From Streptomyces sp. NBRC 110035 (GTDB lineage: Bacteria; Actinomycetota; Actinomycetes; Streptomycetales; Streptomycetaceae): 64,000 nucleotides of DNA. The position numbers and the translations under genes are program-made. A model generated the notes under the pieces. That model had not been told where the DNA came from. It saw only the letters and a list, made by a program, of their open reading frames with translations, and did no database searches. Where the stretch lies: the NCBI RefSeq assembly GCF_000829695.1, contig NZ_BBNN01000035.1, positions 75,964 through 139,963 on the forward strand. Direction: 5' to 3'. Of the stretch, positions 25,893 to 34,954 are shown one piece after another. Every line of letters begins with the position of its first letter. The first letter of the stretch is position 1.

Positions 25893-26247
25893 ACCGTCGC
25901 CTCACACCTTGCCGTGCACACCGACTCCCCCTGTGTGCGTAGACCCTAGGGGATGATCGATGTCCTTCCCGCCGTCCGTCGACGGCCGTACGGAGGCGAG
26001 GACGAACGGAGACGTCCCGGGAGTTCCGGAGGGGACCGGGGAAAGCGCGCTCTGTGACGGAACGCGCACATGGTGGCGGCCGGGGCGCACGGGGCGGGCT
26101 GTCGGCGGGGAGTTCCCCGTCGCCGCCCCGGTGGCGGTCCTTCCGCCGGTGACCACCCCTGGCACCGGCTCTCGTGAAGTGCCACCATGGAGGGGATCCG
26201 GGGACGCCGTCAGGGCGCCTCGAGATGACGTGTGAGGAGCAGTTGCC
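25893..26247. other. intergenic region upstream of panB
   Basis: 355 bp between divergent EEP and panB genes. No gene recognised. It holds CTAGGGGATGATCG near 25945 and ends with the panB ribosome site (GAGGAG). Confidence 0.5.
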
Positions 26248-27123
26248 ATGACGCAGCTTTCGGCTGCCCCGACTTCGGAGTCGCGCCCCTCCGACGGCGG
26301 CAAGACGCTGTACGGGGGAAAGGGCACACGCCGTATCACCGTTCGCGACATCGCCCTCGCCAAGGAACGGGGCGAGAAGTGGCCCATGCTCACCGCGTAC
26401 GACGCGATGACCGCGTCCGTCTTCGACGAGGCAGGCATCCCGGTCATGCTCGTCGGCGACTCCGCGGGCAACTGCCACCTCGGGTACGAGACGACCGTCC
26501 CCGTCACCCTCGACGAGATGACCATGCTGTCCGCGGCCGTGGTGCGCGGCACGAGCCGCGCCCTGATCGTCGCCGACCTGCCCTTCGGCTCGTACCAGGA
26601 GGGTCCCGTGCAGGCGCTGCGCTCGGCGACCCGGCTGGTCAAGGAGGCCGGGGCCGGCGCCGTGAAGCTGGAGGGCGGCGAGCGCTCGCACCGGCAGATC
26701 GAGTTGCTGGTCGAGTCCGGCATCCCGGTCATGGCGCACGTCGGCCTCACCCCCCAGTCCGTGAACGCCATGGGCTACCGCGTCCAGGGGCGTGGCGAGG
26801 AGGCCGCGCAGCAACTGCTGCGGGACGCCAAGTCCGTGCAGGACGCGGGCGCCTTCGCCGTCGTCCTGGAGCTGGTGCCGGCCGAGCTGGCCGCCGAGGT
26901 GACCCGGACGCTGCACATCCCCACGGTCGGGATCGGCGCGGGGCCCGGGACGGACGCGCAGGTGCTGGTGTGGACCGACATGCTCGGGCTGACCGGGGGC
27001 CGGGTGCCGAAGTTCGTGAAGCAGTACGCGGACCTGCGTGAGGTCATGGGCGGCGCGGCGAAGGCGTTCGCCGAGGACGTCGTGGGCGGAACGTTCCCGC
27101 AGGAGGAGCACTCCGTTCACTGA
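26248..27123 (+). CDS. panB: 3-methyl-2-oxobutanoate hydroxymethyltransferase
   Basis: A 291-aa PanB, first committed enzyme of pantothenate synthesis: transfers a hydroxymethyl group from methylene-tetrahydrofolate to ketoisovalerate. Motifs: LTAYDAMTASVFDEAGI, LVGDSAGNCHLGYETT (Asp metal ligand), VADLPFGSYQ, KLEGGER, HVGLTPQSVNAMGGYR-like stretch, and LELVPAELA with the catalytic Glu. The first ~25 residues are a variable Ser/Gly-rich leader. ATG with GAGGAG. No panC next to it. Followed by a terminator. Confidence 0.95.
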   Translation: MTQLSAAPTSESRPSDGGKTLYGGKGTRRITVRDIALAKERGEKWPMLTAYDAMTASVFDEAGIPVMLVGDSAGNCHLGYETTVPVTLDEMTMLSAAVVRGTSRALIVADLPFGSYQEGPVQALRSATRLVKEAGAGAVKLEGGERSHRQIELLVESGIPVMAHVGLTPQSVNAMGYRVQGRGEEAAQQLLRDAKSVQDAGAFAVVLELVPAELAAEVTRTLHIPTVGIGAGPGTDAQVLVWTDMLGLTGGRVPKFVKQYADLREVMGGAAKAFAEDVVGGTFPQEEHSVH

Positions 27124-27178
27124 ACCACAGCGCCGCGGCGCTGCCGTGGTGCTGCCGCTGAGCCAACGCCGCACACGG

Positions 27179-27213
27179 ACGGGCCCGCCGACTTCCCCCA
27201 TCGGCGGGCCCGT
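27179..27213 (+). terminator. panB terminator
   Basis: A 13-bp stem ACGGGCCCGCCGA / TCGGCGGGCCCGT, 9-nt loop. Confidence 0.82.
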
Positions 27214-27230
27214 CCCCCCGTGAGGGCCGC

Positions 27231-27302
27231 TGTCCCGGGGGCTGAGCCCCCGGACCCCCGTCGGCCTGAAGGGCCTCGTCCTCGAACGCCGGACGGCCGG
27301 TC
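27231..27302. repeat. Streptomyces-type dispersed intergenic repeat
   Basis: Contains GGGGGCTGAGCCCCCGGACC, then CGGCCTGAAGGGCCTCGTCC and GAACGCCGGACGG. Near-identical wording recurs between genes in many Streptomyces genomes. It follows the panB terminator. Function unknown; recognised from familiarity. Confidence 0.6.
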
Positions 27303-27340
27303 ATGCCGGCCGCGTCGCAGCAGTGCCCCGCCGGCAAGCC

Positions 27341-27391
27341 CCGACAAACCCCCGACGGCCCTCTGTCGGACGGCTGTCGGGGGTTTGTCGG
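27341..27391. promoter_or_regulatory. perfect 16-bp inverted repeat before the Drr-type exporter operon
   Basis: CCGACAAACCCCCGAC (27341-27356) and its exact complement GTCGGGGGTTTGTCGG (27376-27391) with a 19-nt spacer, ending 24 bp before the ABC gene start. It could be an operator for a dimeric or tetrameric repressor, or an RNA hairpin in the leader that controls the exporter. Confidence 0.65.
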
Positions 27392-27414
27392 TGGGGGGGT
27401 GTCAGGGTCGGGGC

Positions 27415-28440
27415 ATGACGCGAAACGACAACGACTCCGGTGGCGCGGGCAACGCCGTCACCGTCCGGGGGCTGGTCAAGCACTACGGCGGGACCAGGGC
27501 ACTGGACGGTGTCGACCTGGATGTGCGCGAGGGCACCGTGATGGGGGTTCTCGGACCGAACGGCGCCGGCAAGACCACCCTCGTCCGCATTCTCTCCACC
27601 CTGCTCGCCCCGACCTCCGGCGGGGCCACCGTCGCCGGGTACGACGTGCTCCGCCAGCCCCGGCAGCTGCGCAGGGTGATCGGACTGACCGGGCAGTACG
27701 CCTCCGTGGACGAGAAGCTCGCCGGCTGGGAGAACCTGTATCTGATCGGCCGGCTGCTCGACCTGTCCCGCAGGGAGGCCCGTGGCCGCGCCGACGAGCT
27801 GCTGGAGCGGTTCTCGCTCACCGAGGCGGCCCGGCGTCCGGCGGCCACGTACTCCGGCGGCATGCGGCGCCGGCTGGACCTGGCCGCGTCGATGATCGGC
27901 CGGCCCGCGGTGCTGTTCCTCGACGAGCCGACCACGGGACTGGACCCGCGTACCCGCAACGAGGTGTGGGTGGAGGTCAGGCGGCTGGTCGGGGACGGGG
28001 TGACCGTGCTGCTGACCACCCAGTACATGGAGGAGGCCGAGCAGCTCGCCTCCGAGCTGACCGTCGTGGACCGCGGCAAGGTCATCGCGAACGGCGGCAT
28101 CGAGGAGCTGAAGGCCAAGGTCGGCGGCCGTACCCTGCGGATCCGCCCGGCCGATCCGCTCCAGCTGCGCCCGCTCGCCGCCGCGCTCGACGAGCTGGGC
28201 ATCACCGGGCTCGCCACCACCACCGTGGACTCCGAGCGGAGTGCCGTCCTGGTACCGGTCCTCAGCGACGAGCAGCTGACCGCGGTGGTCGGCGCCGTCA
28301 CCGCGCGGGGCCTGACCCTCGCCTCCCTCACCACCGAACTGCCCAGCCTGGACGAGGTGTTCCTCTCGCTCACCGGCCACCGCGCCAGTGCCCCGCAGGA
28401 CACCGTGCCCGCCGAGACCCACGAGGAGGCCGCCGCATGA
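27415..28440 (+). CDS. DrrA-type ABC exporter ATP-binding protein
   Basis: A 341-aa ABC ATPase of the daunorubicin-resistance type. Walker A GPNGAGKTTLVR, Q-loop region IGLTGQYASVDEKL (typical of DrrA), signature YSGGMRRRLDLAAS, Walker B AVLFLDEPTTGLD, switch His replaced by Gln (LLTTQYMEEAEQLA), followed by a DrrA C-terminal domain (LPSLDEVFLSLTG). Overlaps the permease gene by ATGA. With the permease it should export drugs, lipids or a self-made metabolite. No resistance substrate is evident; a large AfsR-like regulator lies convergent. Confidence 0.9.
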   Translation: MTRNDNDSGGAGNAVTVRGLVKHYGGTRALDGVDLDVREGTVMGVLGPNGAGKTTLVRILSTLLAPTSGGATVAGYDVLRQPRQLRRVIGLTGQYASVDEKLAGWENLYLIGRLLDLSRREARGRADELLERFSLTEAARRPAATYSGGMRRRLDLAASMIGRPAVLFLDEPTTGLDPRTRNEVWVEVRRLVGDGVTVLLTTQYMEEAEQLASELTVVDRGKVIANGGIEELKAKVGGRTLRIRPADPLQLRPLAAALDELGITGLATTTVDSERSAVLVPVLSDEQLTAVVGAVTARGLTLASLTTELPSLDEVFLSLTGHRASAPQDTVPAETHEEAAA

Positions 28441-29366
28441 GCTCCGCGACGTCACCGAAGACCACGACGACCACGGCCACTCCGAAGACCGACGTCACCC
28501 CGGCCGGCGGGGCCGCGGCGGCCGGTGCCGCCGGTGCCGCCGGTGCCGCCGGTGGGGCCGGTACGGCCCGGGTGGCCGTCGGGGACGGCCGGATCCCGCT
28601 GCGTTCCCATCTGCGGCACACCGGTGCGCTGGTCCGGCGCAATCTGCTGTGGATCCGGCAGGACCCGGAGTCGATGTTCGACGCCGTGCTGTTCCCGATC
28701 GTGTTCACCCTGCTGTTCGTGTACGTCTTCGGCGGCTCGATCGGGCAGTCGCTGGGCGGCGGGCAGGAGGCGTACGTGCAGTACATCGTGCCCGGCCTGA
28801 TGGCCATGATGGGCATGAACATGGCCATGGGGGTGGGTACCGGCTTCAACCAGGACTTCAACACGGGTGTCATGGACCGTTTCCGGTCGCTGCCCATCGG
28901 CCGGGGCTCGGTGCTGTTCGCCAAGATCACGGTCGAGATACTGCGCATGCTGATCGCCACCGCGATCCTCATGGTCGTCGGTGTCCTGGTCGGCTTCGAC
29001 ATCACCCACTGGCCGGGGCTGTTCGCCGCCGTGGGGCTGTCCGTGCTGTTCGGCTCGGCCCTCATGTGGATCTTCATCACGCTGGGTGTGACGATGAAGA
29101 GCGCGCAGTCGGTGCAGGCGATGGGCTTCCTGGTGCTGATGCCGCTGCAGTTCGGTTCGTCGATCTTCGCGCCGACCCAGTCGATGCCGGGCTGGCTGCA
29201 GACCTTCACCGACGTCAACCCGCTGTCCTCGCTGGCCGACGCCGCGCGCGGCCTGATGGTGGGCGGCCCGGTCGCGCACGACCTGTGGCTGACGGTGGCC
29301 TGGTCGGTGGGGATCACGGCGGTGATGGCACCGGTCGCGATCCACAAGTTCCGTACGAAGAGCTGA
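28437..29366 (+). CDS. DrrB-type ABC exporter permease
   Basis: A 309-aa ABC-2 permease: an unusual ~45-residue Thr/Ala/Gly-rich cytoplasmic leader coded by a GCCGGTGCC-type tandem repeat (28520-28560), then six membrane helices with the DrrB features RQDPESMFDAVLFPIVFTLL, YIVPGLMAMM and FRSLPIGRGSVL. Start overlaps the ATPase stop. The Ala/Gly leader may have expanded by slippage. Confidence 0.88.
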   Translation: MSSATSPKTTTTTATPKTDVTPAGGAAAAGAAGAAGAAGGAGTARVAVGDGRIPLRSHLRHTGALVRRNLLWIRQDPESMFDAVLFPIVFTLLFVYVFGGSIGQSLGGGQEAYVQYIVPGLMAMMGMNMAMGVGTGFNQDFNTGVMDRFRSLPIGRGSVLFAKITVEILRMLIATAILMVVGVLVGFDITHWPGLFAAVGLSVLFGSALMWIFITLGVTMKSAQSVQAMGFLVLMPLQFGSSIFAPTQSMPGWLQTFTDVNPLSSLADAARGLMVGGPVAHDLWLTVAWSVGITAVMAPVAIHKFRTKS

Positions 29367-29398
29367 CCGGGAAACCGGTCCTCCGGCCCCGTGCGCGG

Positions 29399-32300
29399 TC
29401 ACACCAGGGCGGCGGCCTCCTCCGGGGAGAGGCGGCCGCCCTCCGCGTACGCGGCGGCGTACGCGGTGTCGCCGAGGGCCTCCCGGATCCGCCGCTCGGC
29501 CCGTTCACGTACCTCGCGCTCCATGCGCCCGGCGATGTGACGGGACGGCAGGGAGGCGTCGGCGGCACCGAGGCAACGGGCCGCGTCGCGGGCGTGCCGG
29601 CCACCGTCCACGCCGGCCAGGGCCATGGCGGCCATGGTCATGTGCGAGGCCCGCATGTGGACGGCGATCGCCAGGGTCAGCGGGTTGTTGGACTGTGCGA
29701 GCGCCGCGCGGATCGTGCCCAGCGCCCGTTCGTCGTGTCCGTCGGCGATGTCGAGCCAGCCCTCGGCGCCGAGGATGAAGGCGTCGAAGACGACGTAGTG
29801 CGCGATACGGAACTCCTCACGCAACGAGCGCAGTTGCTCGCGCGCCTCGGCGACGCGCCCGGTCATGCCGAGCCAACCGGTCAGGAAGAGCCGGGCGGCG
29901 GGCAGCGCCGGCTCGTGTCCGCCGCCGCGCCGGTCGATGACGTCGCGCAGCAGCCGCTCGCCACGCTCCTCCTCCCCCGCCTCCAGCAGCACGCCGCCCA
30001 GCCGGGCGGTGAGCACCGCGGTCTGGGCGTGGGCGCCCAGACGTTCCGCGTACCGGATCGCCTCCTCGTAGTCGGCGGCGGCGAGCGCGCACTCGCCGCG
30101 ACGTTCGCGTGCCTCGGCGCGGGCGGCGAGGCCCTCGGCGGCTCCCCAGGCGTCGCCGATCCGCCGGTGGATCTCCAGGGCCTCGTCGGCGTCGCGCAGC
30201 GCGTCGTCGGCCCAGTCGCTGCGGTTGGCGAGGAAGTTGGCCCTCATCTGCAGGTTGGAGGCCAGTTCCCAGTCGAAGCCGGGTGTCTGCCGGCAGGTGC
30301 GGACGGCCGCGTCGACGACCTTGTGCAGGGTGTTCATCTCGCCGTTCAGCAGCAGGGCGAACGCCCAGAAGGTGCCGGGCGGGCGGCAGGCCTGCGGCTG
30401 GCCGGGCTCGTAGGTCGCGGCGATGACCCGCAGCCTGCGCTGCGCCTGGGGTGTCATCCAGTCGTCCAGCTCCGTGTCCATGCAGGCCATGTGGGCCAGA
30501 TGCACCTCGCGCCGGGCCTCGGCGAGCACCTCGTCGGTCATCGGCGGCGGGGCGTCGGTGCAGCTCTGCCACAACGACGGCACGGGACGGGCCGGTTCGG
30601 TGAAGGGGTCCGGGCCCAGCGCCATCACCTCACGGCACCAGGTGCGGGCCTCGATCCGCTGGTCGCGCATCTGCCAGTACCAGACCAGCGACAGCGTCAG
30701 GCACAGCGCCTCCTGCTCCTCGCGGGCGGCGAGGGCGTGGCGCAGCGCGGTACGCAGGTTCTCGTACTCGCGCTCCAGCCGCTCGATGGCGAGCAGCTGG
30801 TCGGGGCCGCGCAGCAACGGATCCGTGGTGCGCGCGAGTTCGCGGTAGTGCCTGAGGTGGGCGCGTTCGGCGCCGGGCCGCTGTCCGGCCTCGTCGAGCC
30901 GTTCGGACGCGTACTCGGCGACCGTTTCCAGCAGCCGGTAGCGCATCTCGTCACCACCCGCGCCGGCACCGGCGCCCGCGTCCGAAGGGGCCGCCACCAC
31001 CAGGGACTTGTCCACGAGCGAGCCGAGCACGTCCAGTACGGCGGGCCCGCACACGGCCTCGGCGGCGGCCAGGTCGCAGCCGCCCGCGAAGACGGACAGC
31101 CGCCGCAGGACGTCCCGTTCACCGGCGTCGAGCAGGTCCCAGGACCAGTCGACGACGGCCCGCAGGGTCTGCTGGCGGGGACGGACGGTACGGCTGCCGG
31201 AGGTGAGCAGCCGGAAGCGGTCGTCGAGCCGGTCGGCGATCTGGCGCGGGGTCAGCATCCGCAGCCGGGCTGCGGCGAGTTCGATGGCCAGGGGCAGCCG
31301 GTCGAGCCGGCGGCAGATCTCCGCGCACGCCTTCGGGTCGTCGTCGACGCGGAAGCCGGGGCGGGCGGCGGCCCCGCGGTCGGCGAGCAGCCGCAGCGCG
31401 ACCGGTTCCGGCAGCGGTTCCACCGGGCGCAGCACCTCCCCCGGGACGCCGAGGGGTTCGCGGCTGGTGGCGAGCACGGTGAGTCCGGGGCAGCGTTCGA
31501 GGAGGGTCTCGACCAGCCGGGCGGCGGCGTCCACGACGTGCTCGCAGTTGTCCAGGACCAGCAGCATGCGGCGCCTGCCGCAGTGTTCGGCGAGGCGGCC
31601 CACGGGGTCGTCGCCGCGTTCGGTGGCGGCCCGCATGCCCTCGGCGCCGGCGCCGTACAGCACGGTCTCGCGGGCGCCGACGGCGGTGACGACCGCTTCG
31701 GGGACGGCGTCGGGGTCGTCGACCGGGGCGAGTTCGGCGACCCGGACGCCGTCCCGGACGAGGTCCGGGAGCCCGCCTGGGGCCGCACCGTCCCCCGTGC
31801 CGCCGTGCCCGGCGGACGCTCCGCCGTGTGCGGCGGACGCCCGCAGGAGGGCGTCGGCGGCCTCCTGCGACAACCGGGTCTTCCCGGCCCCTCCGGGCCC
31901 GAGCAGGGTGACCAGCCGGGCCGAGGCGAGATCGCCCCGGATGGCCTCGATGTCGGCCTCCCGGCCGACGAAGGAGGTCAGCCGGGCCCGCAGGCCGCCG
32001 GACGGGGGTGGGGGCGGTGGCGCCGGTGCGACCGCCGGCGTCGCTTCCGGTCTCAGTAACGCGGCGTGCAGGGACCGCAGTTCGGTGCCGGGGTCGGAGC
32101 CGAGACGGTCGGCGAGCAGCCGGCGTACGTCCTCGTAGGCGGCCAGTGCCTCGGCGGTGCGTCCGGCGTCCCGCAGGGCGCGCAGCCGCAGCGCCTGGAG
32201 GGGTTCGTCGAGGGGGTGGCCGTCGCACAGGGCGGTCAGCTCGGGCAGCGACTGCTCGGCCTCGCCGAGGGCCAGGGCGGCGCCGTGCCGGGCGCGCAGG

Positions 32301-32773
32301 GCGTCCAGGCGCCGGGCGGCGGACCGGGCCGCCTCGCCGGTGCGGTCGGGCAGATCGGCGAGGGCCGGTCCGCGCCACAGGGCGAGGGCCTCGTCCAGCA
32401 CGAGGCACGCCTTGGCCGGGCCCCCGTCGGACAGCGCGCGCAGGCCCTCGCCGACCAGCCGCCCGAACCGGTGCAGGTCGACGTCGTCGGGTGCGGCGGT
32501 GAGGCGGTAGCCGCCGTCGTCGAAGGCCACCGCGTCCGCGCCGAGCACCCGGCGCAGCCGCCCCACCAGCGCCTGCAGCGCGCCCGTCGCGTCGGCCGGC
32601 GGTTCGCCGTCCCACACCTCGTCGACGAGGTGACGCACCGGCACCGTACGGCCGGCCCGCAGCGCGAGCACCGCCAGCAGCGCACGCAGCCGCGCCCCGC
32701 CGACCGGGACGGCGGTGCCGTCGGGGCGGAGTGCCTGGGTGGTACCGAGGATGCGATAGCGCACGGGGTCCAT
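29399..32773 (-). CDS. AfsR-like SARP/BTAD regulator with STAND ATPase and TPR region
   Basis: An 1124-aa regulator. Order: OmpR-type winged HTH (RYRILGTTQALRPDGTAVPV, LLAVLALRAGRTVPVRHLVDEVW; residues 1-95), bacterial transcriptional activation domain (about 100-245), Pro-rich linker, NB-ARC/STAND ATPase with Walker A LLGPGGAGKTRLSQEA and Walker B LLVLDNCEHV, then a long helical TPR-like C-terminal part. This is the build of AfsR-family global activators of secondary metabolism. ATG chosen with GGAG upstream; the frame stays open upstream without similarity. Convergent with the Drr-type exporter. Confidence 0.88.
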   Translation of the reverse strand: MDPVRYRILGTTQALRPDGTAVPVGGARLRALLAVLALRAGRTVPVRHLVDEVWDGEPPADATGALQALVGRLRRVLGADAVAFDDGGYRLTAAPDDVDLHRFGRLVGEGLRALSDGGPAKACLVLDEALALWRGPALADLPDRTGEAARSAARRLDALRARHGAALALGEAEQSLPELTALCDGHPLDEPLQALRLRALRDAGRTAEALAAYEDVRRLLADRLGSDPGTELRSLHAALLRPEATPAVAPAPPPPPPSGGLRARLTSFVGREADIEAIRGDLASARLVTLLGPGGAGKTRLSQEAADALLRASAAHGGASAGHGGTGDGAAPGGLPDLVRDGVRVAELAPVDDPDAVPEAVVTAVGARETVLYGAGAEGMRAATERGDDPVGRLAEHCGRRRMLLVLDNCEHVVDAAARLVETLLERCPGLTVLATSREPLGVPGEVLRPVEPLPEPVALRLLADRGAAARPGFRVDDDPKACAEICRRLDRLPLAIELAAARLRMLTPRQIADRLDDRFRLLTSGSRTVRPRQQTLRAVVDWSWDLLDAGERDVLRRLSVFAGGCDLAAAEAVCGPAVLDVLGSLVDKSLVVAAPSDAGAGAGAGGDEMRYRLLETVAEYASERLDEAGQRPGAERAHLRHYRELARTTDPLLRGPDQLLAIERLEREYENLRTALRHALAAREEQEALCLTLSLVWYWQMRDQRIEARTWCREVMALGPDPFTEPARPVPSLWQSCTDAPPPMTDEVLAEARREVHLAHMACMDTELDDWMTPQAQRRLRVIAATYEPGQPQACRPPGTFWAFALLLNGEMNTLHKVVDAAVRTCRQTPGFDWELASNLQMRANFLANRSDWADDALRDADEALEIHRRIGDAWGAAEGLAARAEARERRGECALAAADYEEAIRYAERLGAHAQTAVLTARLGGVLLEAGEEERGERLLRDVIDRRGGGHEPALPAARLFLTGWLGMTGRVAEAREQLRSLREEFRIAHYVVFDAFILGAEGWLDIADGHDERALGTIRAALAQSNNPLTLAIAVHMRASHMTMAAMALAGVDGGRHARDAARCLGAADASLPSRHIAGRMEREVRERAERRIREALGDTAYAAAYAEGGRLSPEEAAALV

Positions 32774-32972
32774 TGTCTCCGGTGGTCCGGGGGCGGTCAC
32801 GGGCCGGGGTCGGGCGGGCGGCCCTGTTCGCCCGCCGCCGCCCGCAGGTCCTCCATCCTCTCCGGAACCGGTGGCCGACGCGAGACGTTTTCCGGGTGCG
32901 CCGGGTACGGTCGGGCAGTCCGCCCGCGTGTCTCCGACGGCCGCGTGCCCGACAGTCAGCCCAGGGAGCCCC

Positions 32973-33773
32973 ATGACCACCGCCACCACCCGCCACAGCG
33001 ACCGGCGGATCAGCCCGGTGTTCCTGGGCATCCTGGCCGTCACGGCGGTCACCGGATGGGCCACCTGGACCGGGTTCGCGAACCAGCCGGGCGTGGCCGT
33101 GTTCCTGTTCGTGACGGCCGCCTGGATCGTCTCGCTGTGCCTGCACGAGTACGCGCACGCCCGCACGGCGCTGCACAGCGGCGACATCTCGATCGGCGCG
33201 AAGGGCTACCTCACGCTGAATCCCGCGAAGTACACCCACGCCCTGCTCAGCATCGTGCTCCCGGTGCTGTTCGTGATCATGGGCGGGATCGGTCTGCCGG
33301 GCGGCGCGGTGTTCATCGAGCGGCACCGGATCCGGGGGCGCCGGCGGCACAGCCTGATCTCGGCGGCGGGCCCGCTGACGAACGTGCTGTTCGCGCTCGT
33401 GTGCACGGCACCGTTCTGGCTGGGCGCGCTGGACGGCGTGCCGGTCCACTTCCGGTTCGCGCTGGCGTTCCTGGCGCTGCTCCAGGTGACGGCGGCGATC
33501 CTGAACTTCCTGCCGGTGCCGGGCCTGGACGGCTACGGCGTGCTCGAGCCCTGGCTGTCGCCGGGCCTGCGGCGGCAGGTGGAGCCGTTCGCTCCGTTCG
33601 GCCTGCTGTTCGTGTTCGCGCTGCTGTGGGTGCCGGCGGTCAACGGCGTGTTCTTCGAGGTGATCGACGCGGTCCTGTCGGCGCTGGGCATCCACGAGGC
33701 GGAGACGTACTGCGGCCTGGAGCTGTTCCGCTTCTGGCAGGGGGAGAACGAGTTCTGCGCGGCAGCGGCATGA
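32973..33773 (+). CDS. site-2-type (M50) membrane metalloprotease
   Basis: A 266-aa polytopic membrane protein. Zinc motif HEYAHARTAL in the first core helix (HExxH with an extra His) and the second motif NFLPVPGLDGYGVLEPWL carrying the Asp ligand are both intact; the hairpin before it (AAGPLTNVLFALV) is the third family mark. It could cleave membrane-spanning substrates such as anti-sigma factors; the substrate is unknown. ATG with AGGGAG. Divergent from the AfsR-like gene. Confidence 0.85.
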   Translation: MTTATTRHSDRRISPVFLGILAVTAVTGWATWTGFANQPGVAVFLFVTAAWIVSLCLHEYAHARTALHSGDISIGAKGYLTLNPAKYTHALLSIVLPVLFVIMGGIGLPGGAVFIERHRIRGRRRHSLISAAGPLTNVLFALVCTAPFWLGALDGVPVHFRFALAFLALLQVTAAILNFLPVPGLDGYGVLEPWLSPGLRRQVEPFAPFGLLFVFALLWVPAVNGVFFEVIDAVLSALGIHEAETYCGLELFRFWQGENEFCAAAA

Positions 33774-33797
33774 GGGGTCCGGCCGGCGGCGGGTGGC

Positions 33798-34016
33798 TCA
33801 GCCCGTGACGGGACCTTCGGCCCGGGCCGCGCGCGCCGCCCTCCCGGCCTCCCGCTCGGCCTTCCCGCGCCGCACGTAGTACCAGGTCATGTTGGACGAC
33901 AGCCCCGCGAGCAGGATCCAGACGACGCCCAGCCAGCTGCCCTGGACGAAGGACACGACGGCCGCGGCGACGGCGAGGAGGCAGACGGTGAGGGCGTGGA
34001 GAGCGAGGCGGGGCAT
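33798..34016 (-). CDS. small two-helix membrane protein
   Basis: A 72-aa protein: MPRLALHALTVCLLAVAAAV, then SWLGVVWILLAGLSSNMTW, two membrane helices, and a basic Arg/Ala/Glu C-terminus. Not recognised beyond being a conserved-looking small membrane protein. It ends convergently with the M50 gene and starts 56 nt after npdG, with which it may be co-transcribed. Confidence 0.65.
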   Translation of the reverse strand: MPRLALHALTVCLLAVAAAVVSFVQGSWLGVVWILLAGLSSNMTWYYVRRGKAEREAGRAARAARAEGPVTG

Positions 34017-34072
34017 GGCGGCTGGGCTCCTGTCGGGGGACACTGCTTCGCCGACCAGTGTCCCCCATGGGG

Positions 34073-34807
34073 TCACACGTCCGTGACGCGGAGCCCGGCG
34101 TGTGCCTTGTAGCGGCGGTTGACGGAGATCAGGTTGGCGACCAGGGACTCCACCTGGTGGGCGTTGCGCAGCCGTCCGGCGAAGATGCCGCGCATGCCGG
34201 GAATGCGTCCGGCGAGGGCCTGCACGATCTCCACGTCGGCGCGGACCTCGCCGAGCACCATCACGTCGGTGTCGATCATGTCGGTCTCCGGGTCCTGGAG
34301 CAGGACCGCGGACAGGTGGTGGAAGGCGGCGGTGACCCGGGAGTCCGGGAGGAGGGCGGCGGCCTGCTGGGCGGCGCTGCCCTCCTCCGGCCTGAGCGCG
34401 TAGGCGCCCTGCCGGTCGAAGCCGAGCGGGTTGACGCAGTCGACGACGAGCTTGCCGGCCAGTTCCTCGCGCAGGCCCTCGAGCGTCTTGCCGTGGCCGT
34501 CCCAGGGCACGGCGACGATCACGATGTCGCTGCGGCGGGCGGTCTCGGCGTTGTCGGCGCCCTCGACACCGTGGCCGAGCTCCTCGGCGGCGGCCTGCGC
34601 GCGTTCGGCGGCGCGCGAACCGATGATCACCTTCTGGCCGGCCCTGGCGAGCCGGAAGGCGAGGCCCTTGCCCTGCGGTCCGGTGCCGCCGAGCACGCCG
34701 ACGACGAGCCCGGAGACGTCGGGCAGGTCCCAGGGGTCCTTGGCGGGCGCCTTCGCGGGGGCGTTCTCGGGCTGCTGTGCGCTGTCGCTGGGGGTACGGG
34801 AGGTCAT
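34073..34807 (-). CDS. npdG: NADPH:F420 oxidoreductase
   Basis: A 244-aa coenzyme F420 reductase that moves hydride between NADPH and F420. Rossmann start VVGVLGGTGPQGKGLAFRLA, NADP-binding GSRAAERAQ, VAVPWDGHGKTL, DCVNPLGFD and VTAAFHHLSA are family motifs. The first ~30 residues are a Pro/Ala linker typical of Streptomyces versions. It would serve F420-dependent reductases, possibly including the PPOX-type protein at 13.1 kb (inference). Confidence 0.9.
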   Translation of the reverse strand: MTSRTPSDSAQQPENAPAKAPAKDPWDLPDVSGLVVGVLGGTGPQGKGLAFRLARAGQKVIIGSRAAERAQAAAEELGHGVEGADNAETARRSDIVIVAVPWDGHGKTLEGLREELAGKLVVDCVNPLGFDRQGAYALRPEEGSAAQQAAALLPDSRVTAAFHHLSAVLLQDPETDMIDTDVMVLGEVRADVEIVQALAGRIPGMRGIFAGRLRNAHQVESLVANLISVNRRYKAHAGLRVTDV

Positions 34808-34954
34808 GGCCCGACTCTACGGGCGCGGGGAGTCCGTTTCCGGCCCGGCCGGCCCACGTGAGCCCCGTCACTGTGCCGCCCGCCGCCCCCTCGGCCGGGT
34901 GAATCGGCGGCGAACACCGGATCTCCGGGGCCCCGTCGGGGCAGGGTGCGGCCC

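Noticed and set aside
28388..32059. Plus-strand open frame of about 1220 codons over the AfsR-like gene
   Set aside because: Shadow frame caused by high third-position GC; no motifs, while the minus strand codes Walker A, BTAD and HTH.
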